DNA of 64,000 bases from Microbacterium foliorum (GCF_006385575.1 NZ_CP041040.1:2852001-2916000), one strand, 5' to 3'; shown: positions 32,399 to 41,566, counted from the first letter of the stretch. Numbers and translations are program-made. The notes: generated by a model from the sequence alone, not told the origin.

Positions 32399-33480
32399 CC
32401 GGAGAGATGTCCCTGGCGACGGAAGACGGCACGGACGTCTCGAACGCGGGCGCGGGGAGTCGTGCTGACGACTCCCCGCGTCGCACCGGCGCGTTGGCGG
32501 GTGGACTGGTCATCGCGGTGATCGTGCTGGCCGCCGCCGCCATCGCCTCGCTCGCGGTCGGCAATCGGGCGATCGGGCCTGCGATCGTCCTCCAGGCGCT
32601 CTTTGCCCACGACGACGAGAACCCCCTGCACCTGATGGTCAGGGAGCTGCGGGTGCCGCGCACCCTGCTCGGCATCGTCGTCGGCGCGGCCCTCGCCGTC
32701 TGCGGCGGGCTGATCCAGGCGTTCACACGCAACCCGCTGGCCGACCCCGGCATCCTCGGAGTCAATGCCGGCGCCTCGTTCGCCGTCACCTTCGCCGTGG
32801 GCGTGCTCGGGCTCACTGCACCCGGCGCCTATGTGCCGTTCGCCCTGCTCGGTGCGTTCGTGCTCACCGTGCTCGTCTACACGCTCGGCTCGTTCGGTCG
32901 ATCCGGGGCGACGCCCATGAAGCTGACCCTCGCCGGAGTCGCGCTCGGCGCGGCCTTCACGGGCTTCACGACGGCGATCGTGCTGCGCGACCTCGGCACT
33001 CTGCAGGTCATGCGCTTCTGGGGGGTCGGATCCATCGGCGGCCGCACCCTCGACCAGCTCGCCTGGGCCGCACCGCTGATCGCTGTCGGCCTCGTCATCG
33101 GGCTGCTGTGCGCGCGTTCACTGAACGCCCTGGCACTGGGCGACGATCTGGCCCAATCGCTCGGAGCACGCGTGCGAGTCACGAGAGTGCTGGTCATCAT
33201 CGCCGTCACCGTCCTCGCCGGCACGAGCGTCGCAGCCGCCGGCCCCATCGCGTTCGTCGGATTGATGATCCCGCACGTCGTGCGCTGGTTCACCGGGCCG
33301 GATCAGCGCTGGGTGCTGACCTACTCGATGGTCATCGGCCCGACCTTCCTGCTGGCGGCCGACATCCTCGGGCGCATCGTGCTGCCCAGCGGAGAGCTGC
33401 GCGTGGGCATCGTCACGGCACTCCTCGGAGCGCCGATCCTCATCGTCCTGGTGCGGCGCAGGCGGGTGAGCGGACTGTGA
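32395..33480 (+). CDS. Iron-siderophore ABC transporter permease (FecC type)
   Basis: A 361-residue FecCD-family permease with about ten membrane helices. Typical motifs are VRELRVPRTLLGIVVGAALA, CGGLIQAFTRNPLADPGILG, and VAAAGPIAFVGLMIPHVVRW near the C-terminus, where the last contributes to the coupling helix. It pairs with the following permease. The GTG start overlaps the previous stop (GTGA); an ATG at 32407 is an alternative. The first 40 residues are hydrophilic, longer than in E. coli homologues. Confidence 0.9.
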   Translation: MTGEMSLATEDGTDVSNAGAGSRADDSPRRTGALAGGLVIAVIVLAAAAIASLAVGNRAIGPAIVLQALFAHDDENPLHLMVRELRVPRTLLGIVVGAALAVCGGLIQAFTRNPLADPGILGVNAGASFAVTFAVGVLGLTAPGAYVPFALLGAFVLTVLVYTLGSFGRSGATPMKLTLAGVALGAAFTGFTTAIVLRDLGTLQVMRFWGVGSIGGRTLDQLAWAAPLIAVGLVIGLLCARSLNALALGDDLAQSLGARVRVTRVLVIIAVTVLAGTSVAAAGPIAFVGLMIPHVVRWFTGPDQRWVLTYSMVIGPTFLLAADILGRIVLPSGELRVGIVTALLGAPILIVLVRRRRVSGL

Positions 33481-34580
33481 GCGTCGATCAGCGCCCCCTC
33501 GACCGGGCCGCCACCGACCGACGAACCTCCGAGTTCACGCCCGTCGACCACGGACGCCGGCTGCTGCGCATCGACACCGCGCGCATCGCCGCGCTCATCC
33601 CGGTGCGCTCGCTCGTCGTGTGCGCGGTGCTCGTCATCGTGATCGTCGCGGCCGGTCTCGCGTCGATGACCATCGGCGCCTACGAGGTCGACTTCCCCTC
33701 GGTCATCCGCGCGATCGTCGACCCGGCATCCGACCCCGACATCCGTCAGGTGGTGTTCGAGTGGCGGTTGCCCCGCGTGCTGTTCGCTGTGCTGTGCGGC
33801 GCCGCCCTCGCGCTCGCCGGCGGCATCTTCCAATCGCTCACCCGCAATCCGCTCGGCTCCCCCGACATCATCGGCTTCGGTGTCGGCGCCCAGTTCGGCG
33901 TGACGCTGATGATGGTCGTGCTCGAGCTGAACACCTACATGTTCAAAGCGGTCGGCGCACTCGTCGGCGGCCTGTTCACCGCCCTGCTCGTCTACGTGCT
34001 CGCCAGCAAGAACACCCTGTCGTCTTTCCGGCTCATCATCGTGGGAATCGGCGTCTCGGCAGGGCTCGGCTCCCTGACCTCGTGGATCCTGATCTCGGTC
34101 AGCGTCGAGAAGGCCATGATGGCGGCGACGTGGGGAGCGGGCTCGCTCGCGTCGCTCGGCTTCGATCAGCTCATCCCCGCCGCGATCGTCTTCGCCGTCG
34201 TCACGCTGGCATCCCTTCCCCTGAACCGCACCCTGCCGGTGCTCGAGATGGGCGACGACGCGGCGACCGCACTCGGGGTGAGTCCCGGGCGCACGAGGCT
34301 CGGCGCGATGGTGTTCGGAGTGGCGCTGGTGGCCCTCGTCACCGCGGCCGCCGGCCCCATCTCGTTCATCGCCCTCGCCGCCCCGCAGATCTCGCAACGA
34401 CTCACCCGCTCGAACACCCCGATGGGCACCGCTCCGGTGATGCTGACCGGCGCCGCGCTCGTGGTGGTGTCGGATGCCGTCGCCCAGCTCGTCGCCGTGC
34501 CGGTGGGCGTGGTGACCGTGTCGGTGGGCGGCCTCTACCTCGCCTGGCTGCTCGCCGCTCAGTACGCGCGCCGCACCTGA
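33477..34580 (+). CDS. Iron-siderophore ABC transporter permease (FecD type)
   Basis: A 367-residue FecCD-family permease, the partner of the previous gene. It shows VFEWRLPRVLFAVLCGAALA, GGIFQSLTRNPLGSPDIIGF, and TAAAGPISFIALAAPQISQR, the same landmarks as its partner, and about ten membrane helices after a hydrophilic N-terminus of about 45 residues. The GTG start overlaps the stop of the upstream permease gene. An antisense ORF with shadow composition covers the same stretch and is not a gene. Confidence 0.9.
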   Translation: MSVDQRPLDRAATDRRTSEFTPVDHGRRLLRIDTARIAALIPVRSLVVCAVLVIVIVAAGLASMTIGAYEVDFPSVIRAIVDPASDPDIRQVVFEWRLPRVLFAVLCGAALALAGGIFQSLTRNPLGSPDIIGFGVGAQFGVTLMMVVLELNTYMFKAVGALVGGLFTALLVYVLASKNTLSSFRLIIVGIGVSAGLGSLTSWILISVSVEKAMMAATWGAGSLASLGFDQLIPAAIVFAVVTLASLPLNRTLPVLEMGDDAATALGVSPGRTRLGAMVFGVALVALVTAAAGPISFIALAAPQISQRLTRSNTPMGTAPVMLTGAALVVVSDAVAQLVAVPVGVVTVSVGGLYLAWLLAAQYARRT

Positions 34581-34590
34581 AAGGACCCCG

Positions 34591-35379
34591 ATGACCACCT
34601 CTCTCCTGGCCCGTGACATCACCCTGAGCTACGGCGACACCCCCATCGTCTCGGGGTTGTCGCTGCAGGTTCCGGACGACTCGTTCACGATCATCATCGG
34701 CCCGAACGCGTGCGGCAAGTCGACTCTCCTGCGCGGATTCGCGCGGCTGTTGCGCCCGAGCACCGGCGCCGTGCTGCTCGACGGCGCCGAACTGCGCACG
34801 CTCAAGCCGAAGGAGGCCGCGCGCCGGCTCGGGCTGCTGCCCCAGTCGTCGATCGCGCCGGACGGCATCACGGTCGCCGACCTCGTGGGGCGCGGGCGGT
34901 TCCCGCATCAGAGCGCCCTGCGCACCTGGAGCACTGCCGACGAGCGAGCGGTGTCGGAGGCGATGGCGGCGACCGGGGTCACCGACCTCTCGCGCCGACT
35001 CGTCGACGAACTCTCGGGCGGTCAGCGCCAGCGGGTCTGGGTCGCGATGGCCCTCGCACAGCAGACGAAGCACCTGCTGCTCGATGAGCCGACGACCTTC
35101 CTCGACATCGCGCACCAGATCGACCTGATGGAGCTGTTCGCCGACCTGCACCGCAGCGGCACGACCCTGGTCGCGGTGCTGCACGACCTCAACCATGCCG
35201 CGCGCTATGCGACGCATCTCGTGGCCATGCGTGACGGCGAGATCGTGGCGCAGGGCGATCCGCGCGAGATCATCACCGCCGAACTCGTCGAGGCCGTGTA
35301 CGACCTGCCCTGCCGCGTGATCACCGATCCGGTCGCCGGAACACCGCTCGTGCTGCCACTCGGACGACGCACGCCATGA
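34591..35379 (+). CDS. Iron-siderophore ABC transporter ATP-binding protein (FecE type)
   Basis: A 262-residue ATPase. Walker A GPNACGKST is at 38-46, the Q-loop is GLLPQSS, the signature LSGGQRQRVWVAMALAQQ is near 141-158, Walker B is LLLDEPTTFLD, and the H-loop histidine follows in VAVLHDLNHAARY. These are all intact, as expected of the engine that powers the FecCD permease pair. The ATG has an AAAGGA ribosome site six bases upstream. The stop overlaps the start of the first ABC-exporter-type gene (ATGA), so one transcript covers uptake and the following pair. Confidence 0.93.
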   Translation: MTTSLLARDITLSYGDTPIVSGLSLQVPDDSFTIIIGPNACGKSTLLRGFARLLRPSTGAVLLDGAELRTLKPKEAARRLGLLPQSSIAPDGITVADLVGRGRFPHQSALRTWSTADERAVSEAMAATGVTDLSRRLVDELSGGQRQRVWVAMALAQQTKHLLLDEPTTFLDIAHQIDLMELFADLHRSGTTLVAVLHDLNHAARYATHLVAMRDGEIVAQGDPREIITAELVEAVYDLPCRVITDPVAGTPLVLPLGRRTP

Positions 35380-37037
35380 CGGTCACTCCCCGAAGGCTCT
35401 TCGCGATCGCGCTCACCTCGCAGGGCCGAGGACTCACGCTGACCGCGGCGACGACGCTGCTCGTGGTCCATTCCCTCGCCGAGGCCACGATCCCGGTGCT
35501 GATCGGCGCCACGATCGACCGCGCCGTGCTGCCGTCCGATCCCCTGGCGCTCGCGCTCTGGCTCGGCGTGCTGGCCGGCACCTTCCTGGTGCTGACCGCG
35601 AGCTACCAGGCGGCCGCCCGCCTGATGGTCGGCGTGTACGGATACGGCGAGCAGGCGCTCCGGCACCTCACCCTGTCGCGGATGCTGCGCCCCCGCCTCT
35701 CTCGACGAGCAGTGACTCCGGGCGAGGCGCTGACCTTCGTCACCTCCGACACGTATCGGGTCGCCGGGGTCGCCTGGTCGGTCGCTCAGCAGTGCGCGAC
35801 GATCGCTGCGATCATCGGCGCAGCGCTGGCCATGCTGGTGATCTCGCCGATCGCGACGCTCGTCGTCTTCGCATCGACCGTCGCGATGATGGGGGTGATG
35901 CGGATGGTCTCCCGTCCGCTCGAGCGTCGGGGCTCGGTGGAGCAGCATGCGGCGACCGAGGCTGGCGCCGTCGCCGCCGACTTCATGGCGGGATTCCGCG
36001 TGCTCGTCGGCATCGGAGCCCGCGAGGAGGCTGTGCGGCGCCATGTCGCGGCCAGCGACACGAGTCGGATCGCCGCGACTGCGGCCGGGCGATCGCTCGC
36101 CTCATACGAGGCCGTCAGCTCCCTGCTCGCCGCGGTGGCCACCACCGCGCTCGCGGGGCTGTCGGCCTGGTTCGCCGCCGAGGGTCAGATCAGCATCGGC
36201 GAGCTGGTGACCGTGCTCGGTCTCGCGCAGTTCCTCAGCGGATCCCTCGCCCACGCCGGGTCGTTCCCGTCGAACTGGATCCACAAGCTCGCCTCGGCAA
36301 AACGCCTTGCCGAGATGATCAATGCCGACGACCTGCTCGACGCACCGTCGGCGGCACCGCCGCTCGACGGTGAGCGCGAGGTCGTGAACCGAGCCGCGAA
36401 CGGGGTCGCACTGGCGTTCCGACCTGGCCCCGAAGGGTCCGAGCGCATCGAGGTGCGCACGGGCGAACTGCTCGGCATCCGCCCCTCCGACAGCGACACG
36501 GCGCGTGCTCTCTCGCGCCTGCTCGGCCTGCGGATCCCACCCGAGCGGGGCAGGGTCTCGGTCTCTGTCGACGGCACGCTGCGCGATCTGAGGGACCTGG
36601 ATGCCGCGGACTACCGTCGACATGTCGTCGCGCTGCCGCACCGCCACACGATCACCACCGGCACGCTGCGTGAGGCCGTGCGCGGGCAGGGAGCCGCCGA
36701 CGATCCGCAGCCCGACCTCATCGGGGCGGCTGCGCTGCGCGACACGATCGCCGAGGCCGGCGGGTGGCACGCGCAGGTCGGCGAGTCGGGCAGACGACTC
36801 TCGGGTGGTCAGCGTCAGCGCATCGGGATCGCACGGGCACTGCACACCGACGCCGCAGTCGTGGTGCTCGATGAGCCGACGTCGGCCGTCGATGCGATCA
36901 CCGAGGCGCACATCGCTCGAGCCCTCTCACAGCTCGACCGGACGACCATCGTGATCAGCACCTCGCCGACTCTGCTCGCCGCCTGCGACCGGGTCGTCGA
37001 CCTTTCGGATGAAGGATCGGAAGCCCGCCATGACTGA
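35376..37037 (+). CDS. ABC transporter, fused TMD-NBD half with degenerate Walker A
   Basis: A 553-residue type IV (exporter-fold) half-transporter: six membrane helices in residues 1-310, then a nucleotide-binding domain. That domain is unusual. The Walker A position reads IRPSDSDTA (368-376), without the essential Gly-Lys-Ser/Thr. The Q-loop position has LPHRH instead of Gln, and the H-loop reads ISTSP without His. The signature LSGGQRQR (475-482) and Walker B VVVLDEPTSAVD (495-506) are perfect. It should therefore not bind ATP in its own Walker A but can complete the ATP site of its partner, encoded next with an 8-base overlap. Such pairs beside FecBCDE resemble IrtAB/YbtPQ siderophore transporters. 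Confidence 0.88.
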   Translation: MTVTPRRLFAIALTSQGRGLTLTAATTLLVVHSLAEATIPVLIGATIDRAVLPSDPLALALWLGVLAGTFLVLTASYQAAARLMVGVYGYGEQALRHLTLSRMLRPRLSRRAVTPGEALTFVTSDTYRVAGVAWSVAQQCATIAAIIGAALAMLVISPIATLVVFASTVAMMGVMRMVSRPLERRGSVEQHAATEAGAVAADFMAGFRVLVGIGAREEAVRRHVAASDTSRIAATAAGRSLASYEAVSSLLAAVATTALAGLSAWFAAEGQISIGELVTVLGLAQFLSGSLAHAGSFPSNWIHKLASAKRLAEMINADDLLDAPSAAPPLDGEREVVNRAANGVALAFRPGPEGSERIEVRTGELLGIRPSDSDTARALSRLLGLRIPPERGRVSVSVDGTLRDLRDLDAADYRRHVVALPHRHTITTGTLREAVRGQGAADDPQPDLIGAAALRDTIAEAGGWHAQVGESGRRLSGGQRQRIGIARALHTDAAVVVLDEPTSAVDAITEAHIARALSQLDRTTIVISTSPTLLAACDRVVDLSDEGSEARHD

Positions 37038-38859
37038 CGCTCAGACCCCGCTGCTTCCGATCGCGACCGGCGCCAGGGTGCTCATTGTCATCAGGATGCT
37101 GCTGCGCCGGCACCGACGGCGATCGGTGGGCACAGCGCTGCTCTTCCTCGCGGCATCCGCTCTGGGCGTGGTGCTGCCCGCGTGCCTCGGCCGGATCGTC
37201 GACGCCGTCTCGACCGATGCCGGCATCGCGGTCGTCGTCGGCTGGGTGGCCGGCGCGGGTGCCGGGGCGATCGCCGCCGCGCTGGTGATGCTGTGGGCCG
37301 CGCGCGTGCTGACGGGGCTGGTGCAGGATGTGCTGGCCGATCTGCGCGAAGACGTGTTCGCGTCGGCGATGCGCCTGCCGGTGAGCACGGTCGACGACGG
37401 AGAGACCGCCGATCTGCTCTCCCGGGTCACGGGTGACGTCGACGCGGTGGCCGAGGCCGGCGGCGATGTCGTGCCGGTGCTGCTGTCGGCGGGCTTCGCC
37501 ATCGGAGTCTCCCTGGTCGCCCTGACCGCGCTCGATCCATGGCTCGCCCTCGCGGGGATCGCGAGCGTGCCGTTCTATCTGCTCGGCACCCGGGCGTTCC
37601 TGCGACGCTCACGTGTGGTGTTCCGCGAGGTTCGGGTGCGCGAGGCAGCGCGCAGTCAGGCCGTGCTCGAGGCCGTGGAGGGCATCGAGACCCTGACCGC
37701 ACTCAACGAGCAGGACCACGCACTGCAGCGCGTCAGCACGCGGGCGGAGGATTCGATCCGCACGCAGATCGAGGGCGTGCGTGTGCGCAACCGTCTCTTC
37801 CGCTGGCTCAACGGCGGAGAGCTGGTCGGTCTGGGGGCGATCCTCGCCGCCGGGTTCGTGCTGCAGGCGAACGGCGCGATCACCGTCGGCATGGTCACGA
37901 CGGCCGCCCTGCTGTTCCACCGGCTGTTCGATCCGGTCGGCCAGCTCATCTTCGGCCTCGACGACATCCAACGGGCGGCGATCGGACTCGCACGACTCGT
38001 CGGCGTGATCGACCTGGCGCCCGGGAAGTCGGGGTCGGGATCCGATGCCGGCGCGCTTCCTGCGTCGTCCGTGGGGGTCGACCTGCACGACGTCGGCTAT
38101 CGATACCCGACGACGGGGCGAGGCGTCAGCGGAGTCACACTGCGCATCGAACCGGGTACGACCACCGCGCTCGTCGGATCATCGGGGTCAGGCAAGAGCA
38201 CGCTCGCCCGGGTCATCGCCGGACACCACCCGCCGACCTCCGGCCACGTGCGCTTCGAGCCTCAGGCGACGACTCCCTACTACGTGTCGCAGGAGCTGCA
38301 TCAGTTCCGCGGCACGATCGCCGACAACCTGCGCCTCGTCGCGCCCGATGCGGGTCACGATGAGATGGTCGCCGTGCTGGTGGCGGTCGGAGCCGAGTGG
38401 GCGCTCGCGTCTCTGACATCCGCCGATGAGGGTGCGCCTCTCGATGAAGGACGCATCCAGCAGCTGGCGATCGCGCGGGCGCTGCTCGCAGACCCTGCCG
38501 TGGTGATCCTCGACGAGGCGACGGCCGATGTCGGACTGCACCATCGTGACGCCGTCGAGGACGCGATCAGAGTGCTGAGCCGGGATCGCACGACCGTGCT
38601 GATCGCGCATCGCCTCGAACCGGTGTCGACCGCCGAGCAGATCGTCGCCTTCGCCGACGGTCGTGCGGTCCAGCGCGGAACCCACGATGAGCTGCTCGTG
38701 ACCGACGGGCTGTACCGCAGCTTCTGGCTCGCGCAGTCGGGGGGCAAGGCCAGTTCTCGCAGAACCATGCCCGCCCCAGCCGGAGCATGTTCACCCACCT
38801 CCGACAGCGCGACCCTCGATCAAGTTGCGAGTGAAGCGGAGGACGTCGTCTCGCAATAG
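37030..38859 (+). CDS. ABC transporter, fused TMD-NBD half with degenerate signature motif
   Basis: A 609-residue partner of the preceding half-transporter. Six membrane helices occupy residues 15-310. Walker A GSSGSGKST (383-391), Q-loop VSQELHQF, Walker B VVILDEATAD with catalytic Glu496, and H-loop IAHR (His527) are intact, but the ABC signature is LDEGRIQQL (471-479) and the D-loop is altered. The dimer would have one working ATP site (this Walker A with the other half's signature) and one dead site. It starts ATG at 37030, inside the end of the previous gene. The last 22 codons run into the opposite-strand hipA gene, and residues after about 570 look unlike a normal C-terminus. Confidence 0.88.
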   Translation: MTDAQTPLLPIATGARVLIVIRMLLRRHRRRSVGTALLFLAASALGVVLPACLGRIVDAVSTDAGIAVVVGWVAGAGAGAIAAALVMLWAARVLTGLVQDVLADLREDVFASAMRLPVSTVDDGETADLLSRVTGDVDAVAEAGGDVVPVLLSAGFAIGVSLVALTALDPWLALAGIASVPFYLLGTRAFLRRSRVVFREVRVREAARSQAVLEAVEGIETLTALNEQDHALQRVSTRAEDSIRTQIEGVRVRNRLFRWLNGGELVGLGAILAAGFVLQANGAITVGMVTTAALLFHRLFDPVGQLIFGLDDIQRAAIGLARLVGVIDLAPGKSGSGSDAGALPASSVGVDLHDVGYRYPTTGRGVSGVTLRIEPGTTTALVGSSGSGKSTLARVIAGHHPPTSGHVRFEPQATTPYYVSQELHQFRGTIADNLRLVAPDAGHDEMVAVLVAVGAEWALASLTSADEGAPLDEGRIQQLAIARALLADPAVVILDEATADVGLHHRDAVEDAIRVLSRDRTTVLIAHRLEPVSTAEQIVAFADGRAVQRGTHDELLVTDGLYRSFWLAQSGGKASSRRTMPAPAGACSPTSDSATLDQVASEAEDVVSQ

Positions 38860-40017
38860 CGGGTACGCACCGTCGAGTGGCTGCTCACCCTCGGCGATCT
38901 CGAACAAGCGCTCGAGTGTGCTCTGCACGAGTTGCTCCGGCCTGCGTGCCCCCCACGTCTGCATCTCCGCTACCAGGTCGGCTCGGGTGACTTCCGAGTG
39001 TTGGTATTTCTTGTTGACCGCCAGCGCCATCTTCCCGTCTGAATCGCGGTGGTGCGCCATGGGCACCACGTCATACGCGGGCGCGAGCGTCACATCTCCG
39101 GAGGCCGGGTGAAGCAGTCCCAAGTTCTTCGTGTGCATGTCGAGGTTGCCGACCGCCACGGCGAGTGTCGTCATCTGAGCGAGCTTGTCGATGTCACTGG
39201 TGGTCGCGTATCGGTAGAGGGTGTCTGCGACGCGGCGCAAGCTCACGACGCCGCCGATCTCCTGGTACTTCTGGTTGCCGGCTGCGCCGAGCGCTTGGTT
39301 GAAGTCTTCTTGGTGCACTCGCAATCCGTGAGCGCGATCGAACCGCTCGATCACCAGTGCGGGCAGTCCGTCGAACTCCTCGATTCGGGTGTCGAAACTT
39401 GCGAGGTCCAGGCGGCGAGCGAGGCGGGCACCATACTCTTCGTCGAAGATGACCGTCGGCTTCTTCTCGATCTGTGGCTTGAGGATGTGAGTGGATGGGT
39501 ATCCGCCGAGGGCCTGATGCCAGGCATCACTGGCCCACGCGAGGACGATCTTGGGCTGCACGCCCCCGAGCGACGATTTCCCTGCGCCCGGCGCGTTAGC
39601 CAGCGGCGCGCCGAGCGGATCTTGAAGAAGCTCCCGAATTCGGCGTGCGTCCACCGGGAGGATGTCTGGCGTTCGCGGCTCTGCAGGGTCATCCACGTCC
39701 CAGATCTGCAGGGCGCCGGCGACATCGCGACCATACCTGGCCAAGAAAGATGGCACGTCGCCACGTCGTATCTTGCTCTGCGCGAGCATGTAGTCGAGCT
39801 GGTCACCCTCTGGCAACAGTTCGGCGAACCAATTTCGACGGCGCCCCGCGTGCTGACGCGGACCCGCCTTCGTCAGGGGCATGAGAACGGAGAGAACCCG
39901 ACTATTCACGCCGAAGGCTGCGCTTGCTTCGTCTGTCGCGACGAAGTCGAACGTCCGGGCATCCTCCCCCTCCAGGTGACCGATGTTCACGCCGTAGAGA
40001 TCCAAGGCGAGCTTCAT
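38791..40017 (-). CDS. hipA: HipA family serine/threonine kinase toxin
   Basis: A 408-residue HipA-type kinase. The N-terminal subdomain starts MKLALDLYGVNIGHLE. The P-loop region is SSLGGVQPK (148-156), the catalytic loop GNLDMHTKN (290-298) corresponds to GNxDxHxKN, and YDV (315-317) gives the metal-binding Asp. HipA kinases phosphorylate aminoacyl-tRNA synthetases such as GltX and induce dormancy. It is coupled to the antitoxin gene by ATGA. Its GC content is clearly below that of its neighbours (roughly 55-60% against 70%), and its 3' end overlaps the ABC gene by 69 bases, which points to acquisition by transfer. Confidence 0.9.
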   Translation of the reverse strand: MKLALDLYGVNIGHLEGEDARTFDFVATDEASAAFGVNSRVLSVLMPLTKAGPRQHAGRRRNWFAELLPEGDQLDYMLAQSKIRRGDVPSFLARYGRDVAGALQIWDVDDPAEPRTPDILPVDARRIRELLQDPLGAPLANAPGAGKSSLGGVQPKIVLAWASDAWHQALGGYPSTHILKPQIEKKPTVIFDEEYGARLARRLDLASFDTRIEEFDGLPALVIERFDRAHGLRVHQEDFNQALGAAGNQKYQEIGGVVSLRRVADTLYRYATTSDIDKLAQMTTLAVAVGNLDMHTKNLGLLHPASGDVTLAPAYDVVPMAHHRDSDGKMALAVNKKYQHSEVTRADLVAEMQTWGARRPEQLVQSTLERLFEIAEGEQPLDGAYPLLRDDVLRFTRNLIEGRAVGGG

Positions 40018-40253
40018 TCGGCACTCCCGTCGTCCCACTTCGCGCTGAGCTCGACTCCTGTGGCTCGAAGCATGTCGAAGACCTTGCGCATGTAGATCGT
40101 CGGTTTTCCCGATTCGATCTCACTCACGGAGCGCTGCGAGATACCGAGCTCTTGGGCTAGAGCGCTCTGCGAGAGACCGTGTGCGAGTCTCGCTTGCTGG
40201 AGAGCGAGGCCGATGTCTCCAGGCGATCGAAGTGTCGTGATCTGAGTACCCAC
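40014..40253 (-). CDS. hipB: HipB family antitoxin, XRE-type DNA-binding protein
   Basis: A 79-residue XRE protein: LALQQARLAHGLSQSALAQE, then LGISQRSVSEIESGKPTIYM, is a textbook helix-turn-helix (residues 16-55), and the C-terminus resembles HipB (FDMLRATGVELSAKW). It neutralises HipA and represses the operon. It is the first gene, with its TGA overlapping the hipA ATG. Upstream, three similar AT-rich sites surround its promoter (40265-40340), consistent with autorepression. The coding sequence has lower GC than neighbouring genes. Confidence 0.9.
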   Translation of the reverse strand: MGTQITTLRSPGDIGLALQQARLAHGLSQSALAQELGISQRSVSEIESGKPTIYMRKVFDMLRATGVELSAKWDDGSAE

Positions 40254-40264
40254 GCGACGAACCT

Positions 40265-40340
40265 CCTATTACATTTTCCGGATACCGTCAGTCTATTACG
40301 ATTTCCGGATAAGGCAAGGAGATTACGTTTTCGTAATAGG
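40265..40340 (-). promoter_or_regulatory. hipBA promoter with repeated operator-like sites
   Basis: On the minus strand a -35 TTGCCT (40312-40317) and -10 TAGACT (40290-40295) are 16 bases apart. Two direct 18-base copies of TATTAC-N4/5-TTCCGGATA (40267-40284 and 40294-40311) flank and fill the spacer, and ATTACGTTTTCGTAAT (40322-40337) is a palindrome sharing the TTACG half. The TATCC half-site recalls the E. coli HipB operator. Probable HipB binding sites. Confidence 0.6.
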
Positions 40341-40372
40341 TGGGTCTCGGTCGGCGATGCCAGGATGGTGAC

Positions 40373-41566
40373 ATGGCATTCGGGATGGCCCGTGACGTGC
40401 TGCGCCCCACGGACACTCCGCGCGCGGATCGAGTGACTTATGTCGAGCTGTTCTTCGACCTCCTGTTCGTCCTCGCGTTGACGCAGCTGTCCGCCTACCT
40501 CTATGAGAACCAGACGCCTCTGGGCGCCTTCGAGGGGGTCATCATGGTGTGCGCACTGTGGTGGGCGTGGGTGTCGACCACCTGGGTGACCAACTGGCTC
40601 GACCCCGTGAAGCTCCCCGTGCGCGCGGCGGTGATCGCGCTGGCCTTCGTGGCGCTCGTGATGAGCGTCTCGATCGCTGAGGCGTTCGGCGAGCGTGCAT
40701 GGGCCTTCGCGATCGCCTACGTGGTCTTCCAGGTCGGGCGCACGGTCTTCATCGTGTGGGCGACAGCACGTCACGACCCGCGGGTGGCCCGCGACTTCTC
40801 GCTCATCCTGTGCTGGACGGTCGCCGGTGGCGGGTTATGGATCGTCGGCGCACTCCTGCCCCTCGGATGGCAGCTGCCGCTGTGGGCCGCAGCGCTGGCA
40901 CTCGAGCTGCTGGGCACCGTGCTCGGTTTTTCGGTCCCCGGATGGGGGAAAGTTCAGCTGCGCTCCTGGGATCTCTCGGGCCCGCACATCGCCGAGCGCA
41001 CGTCCCTCTTCGTGCTCATCGCGCTGGGCGAAGGCTTGCTGGTCACGGGCTTCGCGTTCGTCGACAAGGAGTCGTCCGTCGCATCCATCGCTGCGATGTC
41101 GACGGCGTTCGTGGCTGCAGCGGCGGCCTGGTGGATCTACTTCGATCATGGTGAACGCGTAGGCGCCGAGGCGATAAAGGCGTCGGATGAACCGGCCCGG
41201 CTCGCCCGCACCGCCTACACCTGGGTGCATCTTCCGATCATCGCCGGCATCGTCCTGATGAGCGTGGGCGACAAAGAGATGCTCGCGCTTCCCGACCAGC
41301 GCGGCCTCGCGGCGACGGTCGTGGTCGTCGGCGCACCGATCCTCTTCCTCGCCGGCACCGCACTGTTCCGTCGCGTGCTCGAAGGGCGCTGGGTGCGAGC
41401 TCAGCTCGTCGGGCTGGTGGTTCTCGTCCTGCTCGCCGGTGTCGGGTTCGCAGGTGTCGTCGTCGATGCACTCACGCTGTCGATCACGACCGCGGTCGTT
41501 CTCGTCGGTGTCGCGGCCGGCGAGACCGTCGAACGTCTACGTCGCGGTCGCCGCTCGGGGGGCTGA
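40373..41566 (+). CDS. ltrA: Low temperature requirement A (LtrA) family membrane protein
   Basis: A 397-residue protein with about 12 membrane helices. The N-terminal family signature is RVTYVELFFDLLFVLALTQL (residues 20-39), followed by WWAWVSTTWVTNWLDP, and later the conserved HIAERTSLFVLIALGEGLL; these mark the LtrA family. The name comes from a Listeria cold-growth locus, but the molecular role is unknown. The start MAFGMARD at 40373 follows a CAGGAT hexamer by six bases. It lies just beyond the hipBA promoter and before a tRNA-like gene. Confidence 0.88.
   Translation: MAFGMARDVLRPTDTPRADRVTYVELFFDLLFVLALTQLSAYLYENQTPLGAFEGVIMVCALWWAWVSTTWVTNWLDPVKLPVRAAVIALAFVALVMSVSIAEAFGERAWAFAIAYVVFQVGRTVFIVWATARHDPRVARDFSLILCWTVAGGGLWIVGALLPLGWQLPLWAAALALELLGTVLGFSVPGWGKVQLRSWDLSGPHIAERTSLFVLIALGEGLLVTGFAFVDKESSVASIAAMSTAFVAAAAAWWIYFDHGERVGAEAIKASDEPARLARTAYTWVHLPIIAGIVLMSVGDKEMLALPDQRGLAATVVVVGAPILFLAGTALFRRVLEGRWVRAQLVGLVVLVLLAGVGFAGVVVDALTLSITTAVVLVGVAAGETVERLRRGRRSGG

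Noticed and set aside
39049..40095. Plus-strand ORF of 348 codons over hipA
   Set aside because: hipA on the minus strand has kinase motifs and is coupled to hipB; the plus ORF has none.
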